Origin: Inia geoffrensis
Taxonomy: Eukaryota; Chordata; Mammalia; Artiodactyla; Iniidae
Assembly (NCBI GenBank): GCA_036417435.1
Contig: CM070914.1
Coordinates: forward strand, 2,108,001 to 2,172,000
DNA: 64,000 nt
Reading direction: 5' to 3'
Shown: piece by piece, positions 22,107-34,546 of the stretch
Layout: every line of letters begins with the position of its first letter
How positions within the stretch are numbered: position 1 is the stretch's first letter
Translations under genes and position numbers: made by a program
Notes under the pieces: model-generated
The model's input: the letters and a program-made list of their open reading frames with translations, nothing else
Databases searched by the model: none
What the model was told of the DNA's origin: nothing

Positions 22107-24811
22107 AACTTGGAAGAAAAATGATGCACAACCGAGGGCCCTAGGAGCCCTCCAAAGGGTCCTTCTTTTAAAATAAATCCCAAAAGCGATGAAGAACTCA
22201 TGGAGACAGTTGCATACCTCCCTTTTTACACGGCTACTCAGGGTCTAACGTGGAGACGTGTTCTCTCATTGTTTCACTTTAGTTCTAGAGACTGTCATGC
22301 TCACCACCACCGAGGCCATGGAAGCACCTTGTTTGGACAGAGCCAATTCATATTTTGCCCCGAAGCATTCTTACAGGGTTGAGAGGCCTGTCAACAGCAG
22401 AGAATGTCAGGTAGTTTCTAGGCAGCATGAATGGAGCCTTCAAATTGAGAAAACAAGTCTAGTTCCAGCAGGCCCCGATTTCCACGGGCACACTCATCCT
22501 ACGTCCCTCGGGTTTCTAACAAGTCCAAAGGGAGACAAGGTTACCCAGTGTTTCCTTCCCTGAATCAACTTGTCGAAGTAGGGTTTTGTGCATCATGCGA
22601 ACTGCCTCAACCAAGCAACGGACTTGGTATGTGTGGGGCCGTCTAACTCTTCAAAAGTCTGCAGTGCCACGGGAAGAGCAGGCCTGAAATTGCAGTCAGA
22701 ACGCACGCTGACTCTCTCCTGGCGCCAGGGTGAGTTCAGGCAGGAGGACGTACATGGAATGCGAAGCCCAGGGTTTCTCTGAGTGCAGCTCAGACTAGGG
22801 TAATGGGTACAATTTCGACGGCCTGAGGGACGTGCCAGAACGGTGTTCCTGAACCTCTGTGAGTGCTGGGGTACTTAAGCTGCTCCAAAACAGAGTGCAG
22901 TGCGTTTCCCTACACTCAGCATACACAGAGTGGCTCCAAAGGACTACGGGACAGGATGTTGCTCAACAGACACAGGTGGGCCTGGGAGTCCTTAGTGTAC
23001 TATACCTGGCAGTAACAGGATGCCCACATTAGCCTCCTAGGTGTCTGTAAAATCATACTGCCGTTTAAGATATGGAGAGCAGAGGTCACATGCTCATGGA
23101 AAGTCCTGGACACCTCCGTTCCTACAAGCAAATCAAAGCCTAACCTCCAGGCATGTGTTCATGCTGGGTGCGCATTAAGTGACGCAGCATGGTAAGATGC
23201 TGACTTTCTCCTGGAGCACAGTGACTTCACGTACGAGGTCTTCTAAGTATTCAAGGCAGAGTGTTTTCTCATGGCAGCTCACCCTCAGGGCCATGACAAA
23301 GACTACCTGGGGACTTCGGACTCACCACAAATGTGGTCCTGACGGTGCTCCAGGACTCTGGAAATGTAGCTCTCCTCCCGGGACATGCGGTGTGCAGCCC
23401 GTCACTCGGCACGTACAGAGGCCCTCCGATGTACAGACCAGTGGGCCTCCATGTGGTTCAGCCTTCCCACAGGGCTCTGGAGGTACTCAGTGAACTTGGA
23501 AGAAAAATGATGCACAACCGAGGGCCCAGGAGTCCTCCAAAGGGTACTTCCTTTAAAATAAATCCCAACAGCGATGAAGAACTCATGGAGACAGTTGCAT
23601 GCCTCCCTTTTTACACGGCTACTCAGGGTCTAACGTGGAGACGTGTTCTCTCATTGTTTCACTTTAGTTCTAGAGACTGTCATGCTCACCACCACCGAGG
23701 CCAAGGAAGCAACTTGTTTGGACAGAGCCAATTCATATTTTTCCCCGAAGCATTCTTACAGGGTTGAGAGGCCTGTCAACAGCAGAGAATGTCAGGTAGT
23801 TTCTAGGCAGCGTGAATGGAGCCTTCAAATTGGGAAAACAAGTCTAGTTCCAGCAAGCCCCGATTTCCACGCGCACACTCATCCTACGTCCCTCGGGTTT
23901 CTAACAAGTCCAAAGGGAGACAAGGTTACCCAGTGTTTCCTTCCCTGAATCAACTTGTCGAAGTAGGGTTTTGTGCATCATGCGAACTGCCTCAACCAAG
24001 CAACACACTTGGTATATGTGGGGCCGTCTAACTCTTCAAAAGTCTGCAGTGCCACGGGAAGAGCAGGCCAGAAATTGCAGTCAGAACGCACGCTGACTCT
24101 CTCCTGGCGCCAGGGTGAGTTCAGGCAGGAGGTCGTACATGGAATGCGAAGCCCAGGGTTTCTCTGAGTGCAGCTCAGACTAGGGTAATGGGTAAAATTT
24201 CGACGGCCTGAGGGACGTGCCAGAACGGTGTTCCTGAACCTCTGTGAGTGCTGGGGTACTTAAGCTGCTCCAAAACAGAGTGCAGTGCGTTTCCCTACAC
24301 TCAGCATACACAGAGTGGCTCCAAAGGGCTACGGGACAGGATGTTGCTCAACAGACACAGGTGGGCCTGGGAGTACCTAGTGTACCTGGCAGTAACAGGA
24401 TGCCCACATGAGCCTCCTAGGTGTCTGTAAAATCATACTGCCGTTTAAGATATGCAGAGCAGAGGTCACATGCTCATGGAAAGTGCTGGACACCTCCGTT
24501 CCTACAAGCAAATCAAAGCCTAACCTCCAGGCATGTGTTTATGCTGGGTGCGCATTGTGACGCAGCATGGTAAGATGCTGACTTTCTCCTGGAGCACACT
24601 GACTTCACGTACGAGGTCTTCTAAGTATTCAAGACAGAGTGTTTTCTCATGGCAGCTCACCCTCAGGGCCATGACAAAGAGTTCCTGGGGACATCGGATT
24701 CACCAGAAATGTGGTCCTGACGGTGCTCCAGGACTCTGGAAATGTAGCTCTCCTCCCGGGACATGCGGTGTGCAGCCCGTCACTCGGCACGTACAGAGGC
24801 CCTCCGATGTA
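21993..24811 (+). repeat. Two-unit duplication, copy 1
   Basis: Units 17-18 with a short left extension recur at an offset of 2764 bases. The left edge follows the t/c difference at 21992/24756. The right edge precedes the c/t difference at 24812/27576. I saw only two internal differences. Confidence 0.88.
22107..23492 (+). repeat. Satellite unit 17 (1386 bp)
   Basis: t at A, B2', C0, D+; E is ATG-C-G. The first half matches units 14 and 24, and the whole unit matches unit 19. 'caacggac' near 22619 is private. The second half has 'gggacaggatg', 'gagtccttag' and 'aagtcctgg'. Confidence 0.96.
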
Positions 24812-24870
24812 CAGACCAGTGGGCCTCCATGTGGTTCAGCCTTCCCACAGGGCTCTGGAGGTGCTCAGTG
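23493..24870 (+). repeat. Satellite unit 18 (1378 bp)
   Basis: No t at A, B1a, C0, D-; E is AAG-A-G. First unit with the aa loss at D. Copy of unit 20. 'cagcaagcccc' near 23855 is private. Confidence 0.96.
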
Positions 24871-27575
24871 AACTTGGAAGAAAAATGATGCACAACCGAG
24901 GGCCCTAGGAGCCCTCCAAAGGGTCCTTCTTTTAAAATAAATCCCAAAAGCGATGAAGAACTCATGGAGACAGTTGCATACCTCCCTTTTTACACGGCTA
25001 CTCAGGGTCTAACGTGGAGACGTGTTCTCTCATTGTTTCACTTTAGTTCTAGAGACTGTCATGCTCACCACCACCGAGGCCATGGAAGCACCTTGTTTGG
25101 ACAGAGCCAATTCATATTTTGCCCCGAAGCATTCTTACAGGGTTGAGAGGCCTGTCAACAGCAGAGAATGTCAGGTAGTTTCTAGGCAGCATGAATGGAG
25201 CCTTCAAATTGAGAAAACAAGTCTAGTTCCAGCAGGCCCCGATTTCCACGGGCACACTCATCCTACGTCCCTCGGGTTTCTAACAAGTCCAAAGGGAGAC
25301 AAGGTTACCCAGTGTTTCCTTCCCTGAATCAACTTGTCGAAGTAGGGTTTTGTGCATCATGCGAACTGCCTCAACCAAGCAACGCACTTGGTATGTGTGG
25401 GGCCGTCTAACTCTTCAAAAGTCTGCAGTGCCACGGGAAGAGCAGGCCTGAAATTGCAGTCAGAACGCACGCTGACTCTCTCCTGGCGCCAGGGTGAGTT
25501 CAGGCAGGAGGACGTACATGGAATGCGAAGCCCAGGGTTTCTCTGAGTGCAGCTCAGACTAGGGTAATGGGTACAATTTCGACGGCCTGAGGGACGTGCC
25601 AGAACGGTGTTCCTGAACCTCTGTGAGTGCTGGGGTACTTAAGCTGCTCCAAAACAGAGTGCAGTGCGTTTCCCTACACTCAGCATACACAGAGTGGCTC
25701 CAAAGGACTACGGGACAGGATGTTGCTCAACAGACACAGGTGGGCCTGGGAGTCCTTAGTGTACTATACCTGGCAGTAACAGGATGCCCACATTAGCCTC
25801 CTAGGTGTCTGTAAAATCATACTGCCGTTTAAGATATGGAGAGCAGAGGTCACATGCTCATGGAAAGTCCTGGACACCTCCGTTCCTACAAGCAAATCAA
25901 AGCCTAACCTCCAGGCATGTGTTCATGCTGGGTGCGCATTAAGTGACGCAGCATGGTAAGATGCTGACTTTCTCCTGGAGCACAGTGACTTCACGTACGA
26001 GGTCTTCTAAGTATTCAAGGCAGAGTGTTTTCTCATGGCAGCTCACCCTCAGGGCCATGACAAAGACTACCTGGGGACTTCGGACTCACCACAAATGTGG
26101 TCCTGACGGTGCTCCAGGACTCTGGAAATGTAGCTCTCCTCCCGGGACATGCGGTGTGCAGCCCGTCACTCGGCACGTACAGAGGCCCTCCGATGTACAG
26201 ACCAGTGGGCCTCCATGTGGTTCAGCCTTCCCACAGGGCTCTGGAGGTACTCAGTGAACTTGGAAGAAAAATGATGCACAACCGAGGGCCCAGGAGTCCT
26301 CCAAAGGGTACTTCCTTTAAAATAAATCCCAACAGCGATGAAGAACTCATGGAGACAGTTGCATGCCTCCCTTTTTACACGGCTACTCAGGGTCTAACGT
26401 GGAGACGTGTTCTCTCATTGTTTCACTTTAGTTCTAGAGACTGTCATGCTCACCACCACCGAGGCCAAGGAAGCAACTTGTTTGGACAGAGCCAATTCAT
26501 ATTTTTCCCCGAAGCATTCTTACAGGGTTGAGAGGCCTGTCAACAGCAGAGAATGTCAGGTAGTTTCTAGGCAGCGTGAATGGAGCCTTCAAATTGGGAA
26601 AACAAGTCTAGTTCCAGCAGGCCCCGATTTCCACGCGCACACTCATCCTACGTCCCTCGGGTTTCTAACAAGTCCAAAGGGAGACAAGGTTACCCAGTGT
26701 TTCCTTCCCTGAATCAACTTGTCGAAGTAGGGTTTTGTGCATCATGCGAACTGCCTCAACCAAGCAACACACTTGGTATATGTGGGGCCGTCTAACTCTT
26801 CAAAAGTCTGCAGTGCCACGGGAAGAGCAGGCCAGAAATTGCAGTCAGAACGCACGCTGACTCTCTCCTGGCGCCAGGGTGAGTTCAGGCAGGAGGTCGT
26901 ACATGGAATGCGAAGCCCAGGGTTTCTCTGAGTGCAGCTCAGACTAGGGTAATGGGTAAAATTTCGACGGCCTGAGGGACGTGCCAGAACGGTGTTCCTG
27001 AACCTCTGTGAGTGCTGGGGTACTTAAGCTGCTCCAAAACAGAGTGCAGTGCGTTTCCCTACACTCAGCATACACAGAGTGGCTCCAAAGGGCTACGGGA
27101 CAGGATGTTGCTCAACAGACACAGGTGGGCCTGGGAGTACCTAGTGTACCTGGCAGTAACAGGATGCCCACATGAGCCTCCTAGGTGTCTGTAAAATCAT
27201 ACTGCCGTTTAAGATATGCAGAGCAGAGGTCACATGCTCATGGAAAGTGCTGGACACCTCCGTTCCTACAAGCAAATCAAAGCCTAACCTCCAGGCATGT
27301 GTTTATGCTGGGTGCGCATTGTGACGCAGCATGGTAAGATGCTGACTTTCTCCTGGAGCACACTGACTTCACGTACGAGGTCTTCTAAGTATTCAAGACA
27401 GAGTGTTTTCTCATGGCAGCTCACCCTCAGGGCCATGACAAAGAGTTCCTGGGGACATCGGATTCACCAGAAATGTGGTCCTGACGGTGCTCCAGGACTC
27501 TGGAAATGTAGCTCTCCTCCCGGGACATGCGGTGTGCAGCCCGTCACTCGGCACGTACAGAGGCCCTCCGATGTA
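24757..27575 (+). repeat. Two-unit duplication, copy 2
   Basis: Tandem partner of 21993-24811, covering units 19-20. The overlap of the two intervals is expected for a tandem duplication whose period (2764) is slightly shorter than the matched length. Confidence 0.88.
24871..26256 (+). repeat. Satellite unit 19 (1386 bp)
   Basis: t at A, B2', C0, D+; E is ATG-C-G. Near-identical to unit 17 at an offset of 2764 bases, as part of a duplicated pair. Confidence 0.96.
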
Positions 27576-27634
27576 TAAACCAGTGGGCCTCCATGTGGCT
27601 CAGCCTTCCCACAGGGCTCTGGAGGTACTCAGTG
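26257..27634 (+). repeat. Satellite unit 20 (1378 bp)
   Basis: No t at A, B1a, C0, D-; E is AAG-A-G. Copy of unit 18 until base 27575. From 27576 it has 'gatgtataaacc' instead of 'gatgtacagacc', marking the right edge of the two-unit duplication. Confidence 0.96.
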
Positions 27635-29015
27635 AACTTGGAGGAAAAATGATGCACAACCGAGGGCCCTAGGAGTCCTCCAAAGGGTTCTTCCTTTAAA
27701 ATAAATCCCAACAGCGATGAAGAACTCATGGAGACAGTTGCATGCCTCCCTTTTTACACGGCTACTCAGGGTCTAACGTGGAGACGTGTTCTCTCATTGT
27801 TTCACTTTAGTTCTAGAGACTGTCATGCTCACCACCACCGAGGCCTTGGAAGCAACTTCTTTGGACAGAGCCAATTCATATTTTTCCCCGAAGCATTCTT
27901 ACAGGGCTGAGAGGCCTGTCAACAGCAGAGAATGTCAGGTAGTTTCTAGGCAGCGTGAATGGAGCCTTCAAATTGGGAAAACAAGTCTAGTTCCAGCAGT
28001 CCCCGATTTCCACGCGCACACTCATCCTACGTCCCTCGGGTTTCTAACAAGTCCAAAGGGAGACAAGGTTACCCAGTGTTTCCTTCCCTGAATCAACTTG
28101 TCGAAGTAGGGTTTTGTGCATCATGCGAACTGCCTCAACCAAGCAACGCACTTGGTATGTGTGGGGCCGTCTGACTCTTCAAAAGTCTGCAGTGCCACGG
28201 GAAGAGCAGGCCTGAAATTGCAGTCAGAACGCACGCTGACTCTCTCCTGGCGCCAGGGTGAGTTCAGGCAGGAGGTCGTACATGGAATGCGAAGCCCATG
28301 GTTTCTCTGAGTGCAGCTCAGACTAGGGTAATGGGTAAAATTTCGACGGCCTGAGGGACGTGCCGGAACGGTGTTCCTGAACCTCTGTGAGTGCTGGGGT
28401 ACTTAAGCTGCTCCAAAACAGAGTGCAGTGCGTTTCCCTACACTCAGCATACACAGAGTGGCTCCACAGGGCTACGGGACTGGATGTTGCTCAACAGACA
28501 CAGGTGGGCCTGGGAGTACTTAGTGTACTGTACCTGGCAATAACAGGATGCCCACATGAGCCTCCTAGGTGTCTGTAAAATCATACTGCCGTTTAAGATA
28601 TGCAGAGCAGAGGTCACATGCTAATGGAAAGTGCTGGACACCTCCATTCCTACACGCAAATCAAAGCCTCGAGGCATGTGTTCATACTGGGTGCGCATTA
28701 AGTGACGCAGCATGGTAAGATGCTGACTTTCTCCTGGAGCACAGTGACTTCACGTACGAGGTCTTCTAAGTATTCAAGACAGAGTGTTTTCTCATGGCAG
28801 CTCACCCTCAGGGCCATGACAAAGACTTCCTGGGGACATCGGACTCACCAGAAATGTGGTCCTGACGGTGCTCCAGGACTCGGGAAATGTAGCTCTCCTC
28901 TCGGGACATGCGGTGTGCAGCCCGTCACTCGGCACGTACACAGGTCCTCCGATGTACAGACCAGTGGGCCTCCATGTGGCTCAGCCTTCCCACAGGGCTC
29001 TGGAGGTACTCAGTG
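27635..29015 (+). repeat. Satellite unit 21 (1381 bp)
   Basis: t at A, B2, Cx, D+; E is TTG-A-C. The first half matches unit 25 at an offset of 5526 bases ('agggttcttcc'). The second half is of the unit 1/4/11 type with CTCGAG. It leads into the third copy of the triplet. Confidence 0.96.
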
Positions 29016-30400
29016 AACTTGGAGGAAAAATGATGCACAACCGATGGCCCAGGAATCCTCCAAAGGGTACTTCCTTTAAAATAAATCCCAACAGCGATGA
29101 AGAACTCATGGAGACAGTTCCATGCCTCCCTTTTTACACGGCTACTCAGGGTCTAACGTGGAGACGTGTTCTCTCATTGTTTCACTTTAGTTCTAGAGAC
29201 TGTCATGCTCACCACCACCGAGGCCTTGGAAGCAACTTCTTTGGACAGAGCCAATTCATATTTTTCCCCGAAGCATTCTTACAGGGTTGAGAGGCCTGTC
29301 AACAGCAGAGAATGTCAGGTAGTTTCTAGGCAGCGTGAATGGAGCCTTCAAATTGGGAAAACAAGTCTAGTTCCAGCAGGCCCCGATTTCCACGTGCACA
29401 CTCATCATATGTCCCTCGGGTTTCTAACAAGTCCAAAGGGAGACAAGTTTACCCAGTGTTTCCTTCCCTGAATCAACTTGTCGAAGTAGGGTTTTGTGCA
29501 TCATGCGAACTGCCTCAACCAAGCAACGCACTTGGTATATGTGGGGCCGTCTAACTCTTCAAAAGTCTGCAGTGCCACGGGAAGAGCAGGCCTGAAATTG
29601 CAGTCATAACGCACGCTGACTCTCTCCTGACGCCAGGGTGAGTTCAGGCAGGAGGCCGTACATGGAATGCGAAGCCCATGGTTTCTCTGAGTGCAGCTCA
29701 GACTAGGGTAATGGGTAAAATTTCGACGGCCTGAGGGACGTGCCAGAACGGTGTTCCTGAACCTCTGTGAGTACTGGGGTACTTAAGCTGCTCCAAAACA
29801 AAGTGCAGTGCGTTTCCCTACACTCAGCATACACAGAGTGGCTCCAAAGGGCTACGGGACTGGATGTTGCTCAACAGACACAGGTGGGCCTGGGAGTACT
29901 TAGTGTACTGTACCTGGCAGTAACAGGATGCCCACATTAGCCTCCTAGGTTTCTGTAAAATCATACTGCCGTTTAAGATATGGAGAGCAGAGGTCACATG
30001 CTCATGGAAAGTGCTGGACACCTCCGTTCCTACAAGCAAATCAAAGCCTAACCTCCAGGCATGTGTTCATGCTGGGTGCGCATTAAGTGACGCAGCATGG
30101 TAAGATGCTGACTTTCTCCTGGATCACAGTGACATCACGTACGAGGTCTTCTAAGTATTCAAGGCAGAGTGTTTTCTCATGGCAGCTCACCCTCAGGGCC
30201 ATGACAAAGACTTCCTGGGGACTTCGGACTCACCAGAAATGTGGTGCTGACGGTGCTCCAGGACTCTGGAAATGTAGCAATCCTCCCGGGACATGCGGTG
30301 TGCATCCCGTCACTCTGCACGTACAGAGGCCCTCCGATGTACAGACCAGTGGGCCTCCATGTGGTTCAGCCTTCCAACAGGGCTCTGGAGGTACTCAGTG
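29016..30400 (+). repeat. Satellite unit 22 (1385 bp)
   Basis: No t at A, B2, C0, D+; E is TTG-A-C. Third copy of units 12 and 15. The end differs from them: 'ggatcacagtgacatc', and 'ccagaaatg' in place of 'ccacaaatg'. Confidence 0.96.
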
Positions 30401-31781
30401 AACTTGGAGGAAAAATGATGCACAACCGAGGGCCCTAGGAGCCCTCCAAAGGGTCCTTCTTTTAAAACAAATCCCAAAAGCGATGAAGAACTCATGGAGA
30501 CAGTTGCATACCTCCCTTTTTCCACGGCTACTCAGGGTCTAACGTGGAGACGTGTTCTCTCATTGTTTCACTTTAGTTCTAGAGACTGTCATGCTCACCA
30601 CCACCGAGGCCATGGAAGCACCTTGTTTGGACAGAGCCAATTCATATTTTTCCCCGAAGCATTCTTACAGGGTTGAGAGGCCTGTCAACAGCAGAGAATG
30701 TCAGGTAGTTTCTAGGCAGCATGAATGGAGCCTTCAAATTGAGAAAACAAGTCTAGTTCCAGCAGGACCCGATTTCCACGGGCACACTCATCCTAGGTCC
30801 CTCGGGTTTCTAACAAGTCCAAAGGGAGACAAGGTTACCCAGTGTTTCCTTCCCTGAATCAACTTGTCGAAGTAGGGTTTTGTGCATCATGCGAACTGCC
30901 TCAACCAAGCAACGCACTTGGTATGTGTGGGGCCGTCTGACTCTTCAAAAGTCTGCAGTGCCACGGGAAGAGCAGGCCTGAAATTGCAATCAGAACGCGC
31001 GCTGACTCTCTCCTGGCGCCAGGGTGAGTTCAGGCAGGAGGTCGTACATGGAATGCGAAGCCCAAGGTTTCTCTGAGTGCAGCTCAGACTAGGGTAATGG
31101 GTACAATTTCGACGGCCTGAGGGACGTGCCAGAGCGGTGTTCCTGAACCTCTGTGAGTGCTGGGGTACTTAACCTGCTCCAAAACACTGTGCAGTGCGTT
31201 TCCCTACACTCAGCATACACAGAGTGGCTCCAAAGGGCTACGGGACTGGATGTTGCTCAACAGACCCAGGTGGGCCTGGGAGTACTAACTGTACCTGGCA
31301 GTAACAGGATGCCCACATGAACCTTCTAGGTGTCTGTAAAATCATACTGCTATTTAAGATATGCAGAGCAGAGGTCACATGCTCATGGAAAGTGCTGGAC
31401 ACCTCCGTTCCTACAAGCAATTCAAAGCCTAACCTCCAGGCATGTGTTTATGCTGGGTGCGCATTAAGTGACGAAGCATGGTAAAATGCTGACTTTCTCC
31501 TGGAGCACACTGACTTCACGTACGAGGTCTTCTAAGTATTCAAGGCAGAGTGTTTTCTCATGGCAGCTCACCCTCAGGGCCATGACAAAGACTTCCTGGG
31601 GACATCGGACTCACCAGAAATGTGGTCCTGACGGTGCTCCAGGACTCTGGAAATGTAGCTCTCCTCTCGGGACATGCGGTGTGCAGCCCGTCACTCGGCA
31701 CGTACAGAGGCCCTCCGATGTACAGACCAGTGGGCCTCCATGTGGTTCAGCCTTCCCACAGGGCTCTGGAGGTGCTCAGTG
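30401..31781 (+). repeat. Satellite unit 23 (1381 bp)
   Basis: t at A, B1b, C0, D+; E is ATG-C-G. Third copy of units 13 and 16. Differs at 'cccaaaagcgatg' and 'acagagtggctcc'. Rightmost unit with B1b. Confidence 0.96.
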
Positions 31782-33160
31782 AACTTGGAAGAAAAATGAT
31801 GCACAACCGAGGGCCCTAGGAGCCCTCCAAAGGGTCCTTCTTTTAAAATAAATCCCAAAAGCGATGAAGAACTCATGGAGACAGTTGCATACCTCCCTTT
31901 TTACACGGCTACTCAGGGTCTAACGTGGAGACGTGTTCTCTCATTGTTTCACTTTAGTTCTAGAGACTGTCATGCTCACCACCACCGAGGCCATGGAAGC
32001 ACCTTGTTTGATCAGAGCCAATTCATATTTTGCCCCGAAGCATTCTTACAGGGTTGAGAGGCCTGTCAACAGCAGAGAATGTCAGGTAGTTTCTAGGCAG
32101 CATGAATGGAGCCTTCAAATTGAGAAAACAAGTCTAGTTCCAGCAGGCCCCGATTTCCACGGGCACACTCATCCTACGTCCCTCGGGTTTCTAACAAGTC
32201 CAAAGGGAGACAAGGTTACCCAGTGTTTCCTTCCCTGAATCAACTTGTCGAAGTAGGGTTTTGTGCATCATGCGAACTGCCTCAACCAAGCAACGCACTT
32301 GGTATGTGTGGGGCCGTCTAACTCTTCAAAAGTCTGCAGTGCCACGGGAAGAGCAGGCCAGAAATTGCAGTCAGAACGCACGCTGACTCTCTCCTGGCGC
32401 CAGGGTGAGTTCAGGCAGGAGGTCGTACATGGAATGCGAAGCCCAGGGTTTCTCTGAGTGCAGCTCAGACTAGGGTAATGGGTAAAATTTCGACGGCCTG
32501 AGGGACGTGCCAGAACGGTGTTCCTGAACCTCTGTGAGTGCTGGGGTACTTAAGCTGCTCCAAAACAGAGTGCAGTGCGTTTCCCTACACTCAGCATACA
32601 CAGAGTGGCTCCAAAGGGCTACGGGACAGGATGTTGCTCAACAGACACAGGTGGGCCTGGGAGTACCTAGTGTACCTGGCAGTAACAGGATGCCCACATG
32701 AGCCTCCTAGGTGTCTGTAAAATCATACTGCCGTTTAAGATATGCAGAGCAGAGGTCACATGCTCATGGAAAGTGCTGGACACCTCCGTTCCTACAAGCA
32801 AATCAAAGCCTAACCTCCAGGCATGTGTTTATGCTGGGTGCGCATTGTGACGCAGCATGGTAAGATGCTGACTTTCTCCTGGAGCACACTGACTTCACGT
32901 ACGAGGTCTTCTAAGTATTCAAGACAGAGTGTTTTCTCATGGCAGCTCACCCTCAGGGCCATGACAAAGAGTTCCTGGGGACATCGGATTCACCAGAAAT
33001 GTGGTCCTGACGGTGCTCCAGGACTCTGGAAATGTAGCTCTCCTCCCGGGACATGCGGTGTGCAGCCCGTCACTCGGCACGTACAGAGGCCCTCCGATGT
33101 ATAAACCAGTGGGCCTCCATGTGGCTCAGCCTTCCCACAGGGCTCTGGAGGTACTCAGTG
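31782..33160 (+). repeat. Satellite unit 24 (1379 bp)
   Basis: t at A, B1a, C0, D-; E is ATG-C-G. The first half matches units 14 and 17 ('tattttgcccc'; private 'gtttgatcagagcc' near 32010). The second half matches units 18 and 20. This is another two-type hybrid. Confidence 0.96.
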
Positions 33161-34546
33161 AACTTGGAGGAAAAATGATGCACAACCGAGGGCCCTAGGA
33201 GTCCTCCAAAGGGTTCTTCCTTTAAAATAAATCCCAACAGCGATGAAGAACTCATGGAGACAGTTGCATGCCTCCCTTTTTACACGGCTACTCAGGGTCT
33301 AACGTGGAGACGTGTTCTCTCATTGTTTCACTTTAGTTCTAGAGACTGTCATGCTCACCACCACCGAGGCCTTGGAAGCAACTTCTTTGGACAGAGCCAA
33401 TTCATATTTTTCCCCGAAGCATTCTTACAGGGCTGAGAGGCCTGTCAACAGCAGAGAATGTCAGGTAGTTTCTAGGCAGCGTGAATGGAGCCTTCAAATT
33501 GGGAAAACAAGTCTAGTTCCAGCAGGCCCCGATTTCCACGCGCACACTCATCCTACGTCCCTCGGGTTTCTAACAAGTCCAAAGGGAGACAAGGTTACCC
33601 AGTGTTTCCTTCCCTGAATCAACTTGTCGAAGTAGGGTTTTGTGCATCATGCGAACTGCCTCAACCAAGCAACGCACTTGGTATGTGTGGGGCCGTCTCA
33701 CTCTTCAAAAGTCTGCAGTGCCACGGGAAGAGCAGGCCTGAAATTGCAGTCAGAACGCACGCTGACTCTCTCCTGGGGCCAGGGTGAGTTCAGGCAGGAG
33801 GTCGTACATGGAATGCGAAGCCCAGGGTTTCTCTGAGTGCAGCTCAGACTAGGGTAACGGGTAAAATTTCGACGGCCTGAGGGACGTGCCAGAACGGTGT
33901 TCCTGAACCTCTGTGAGTGCTGGGGTACTTAAGCTGCTCCAAAACAGAGTGCAGTGCGTTTCCCTACACTCAGCATACACAGAGTGGCTCCAAAGGGCTA
34001 CGGGACTGGATGTTGCTCAACAGACACAGGTGGGCCTGGGAGTACTTAGTGTACTGTACCTGGCAGTAACAGGATGCCCACATGAGCCTGCTAGGTGTCT
34101 GTAAAATCATACTGCGATTTGAGATATGCAGAGCAGAGGTCACATGCTCATGGAAAGTGCTGGACACCATCGTTCCTACAAGCAAATCAAAGCCTAACCT
34201 CCAGGCATGTGTTCATGCTGGGTGCGCATTAAGTGACGCAGCATGGTAAGATACGGACTTTCTCCTGGAGCACAGTGACTTCACATACGAGGTCTTCTAA
34301 GTATTCAAGGCAGAGTGTTTTCTCATGGCAGCTCACCCTCAGGGCCATGACAAAGACTTCCTGGGGACATCGGATTCACCAGAAATGTGGTCCTGACGGT
34401 GCTCCAGGACTCTGGAAATGTAGCTCTCCTCCCGGGACATGCGGTGTGCAGCCCGTCACTCGGCACGTACAGAGGCCCTCCGATGTATAGACCAGTGGGC
34501 CTCCATGTGGCTCAGCCTTCCCACAGGGCTCTGGAGGTACTCAGTG
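33161..34546 (+). repeat. Satellite unit 25 (1386 bp)
   Basis: t at A, B2, C0, D+; E is TTG-A-C. Private 'ctcctggggcc' breaks the 12-base palindrome near 33775. From 34091 ('ctgcgatttgag') it is the left end of the block that recurs at 45147. CGTACG is lost ('cacatacgagg'). Confidence 0.96.

Larger units (their letters stand above)
18971..22950 (+). repeat. Second three-unit block, copy 2
   Basis: Tandem partner of 14815-18800. I saw only about three differences across it, including 'cagcaggcccc' against 'cagcagacccc' and 'caacggac' against 'caacgcac'. Confidence 0.88.
28640..32340 (+). repeat. Second three-unit block, copy 3 (more diverged)
   Basis: The end of unit 21, units 22-23 and the first half of unit 24 match the other two copies at offsets of 13822 and 9675 bases. 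More differences are present than between copies 1 and 2, and the rare 'cacgttcgagg' is absent, so this copy separated earlier or was partly converted. Confidence 0.82.
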
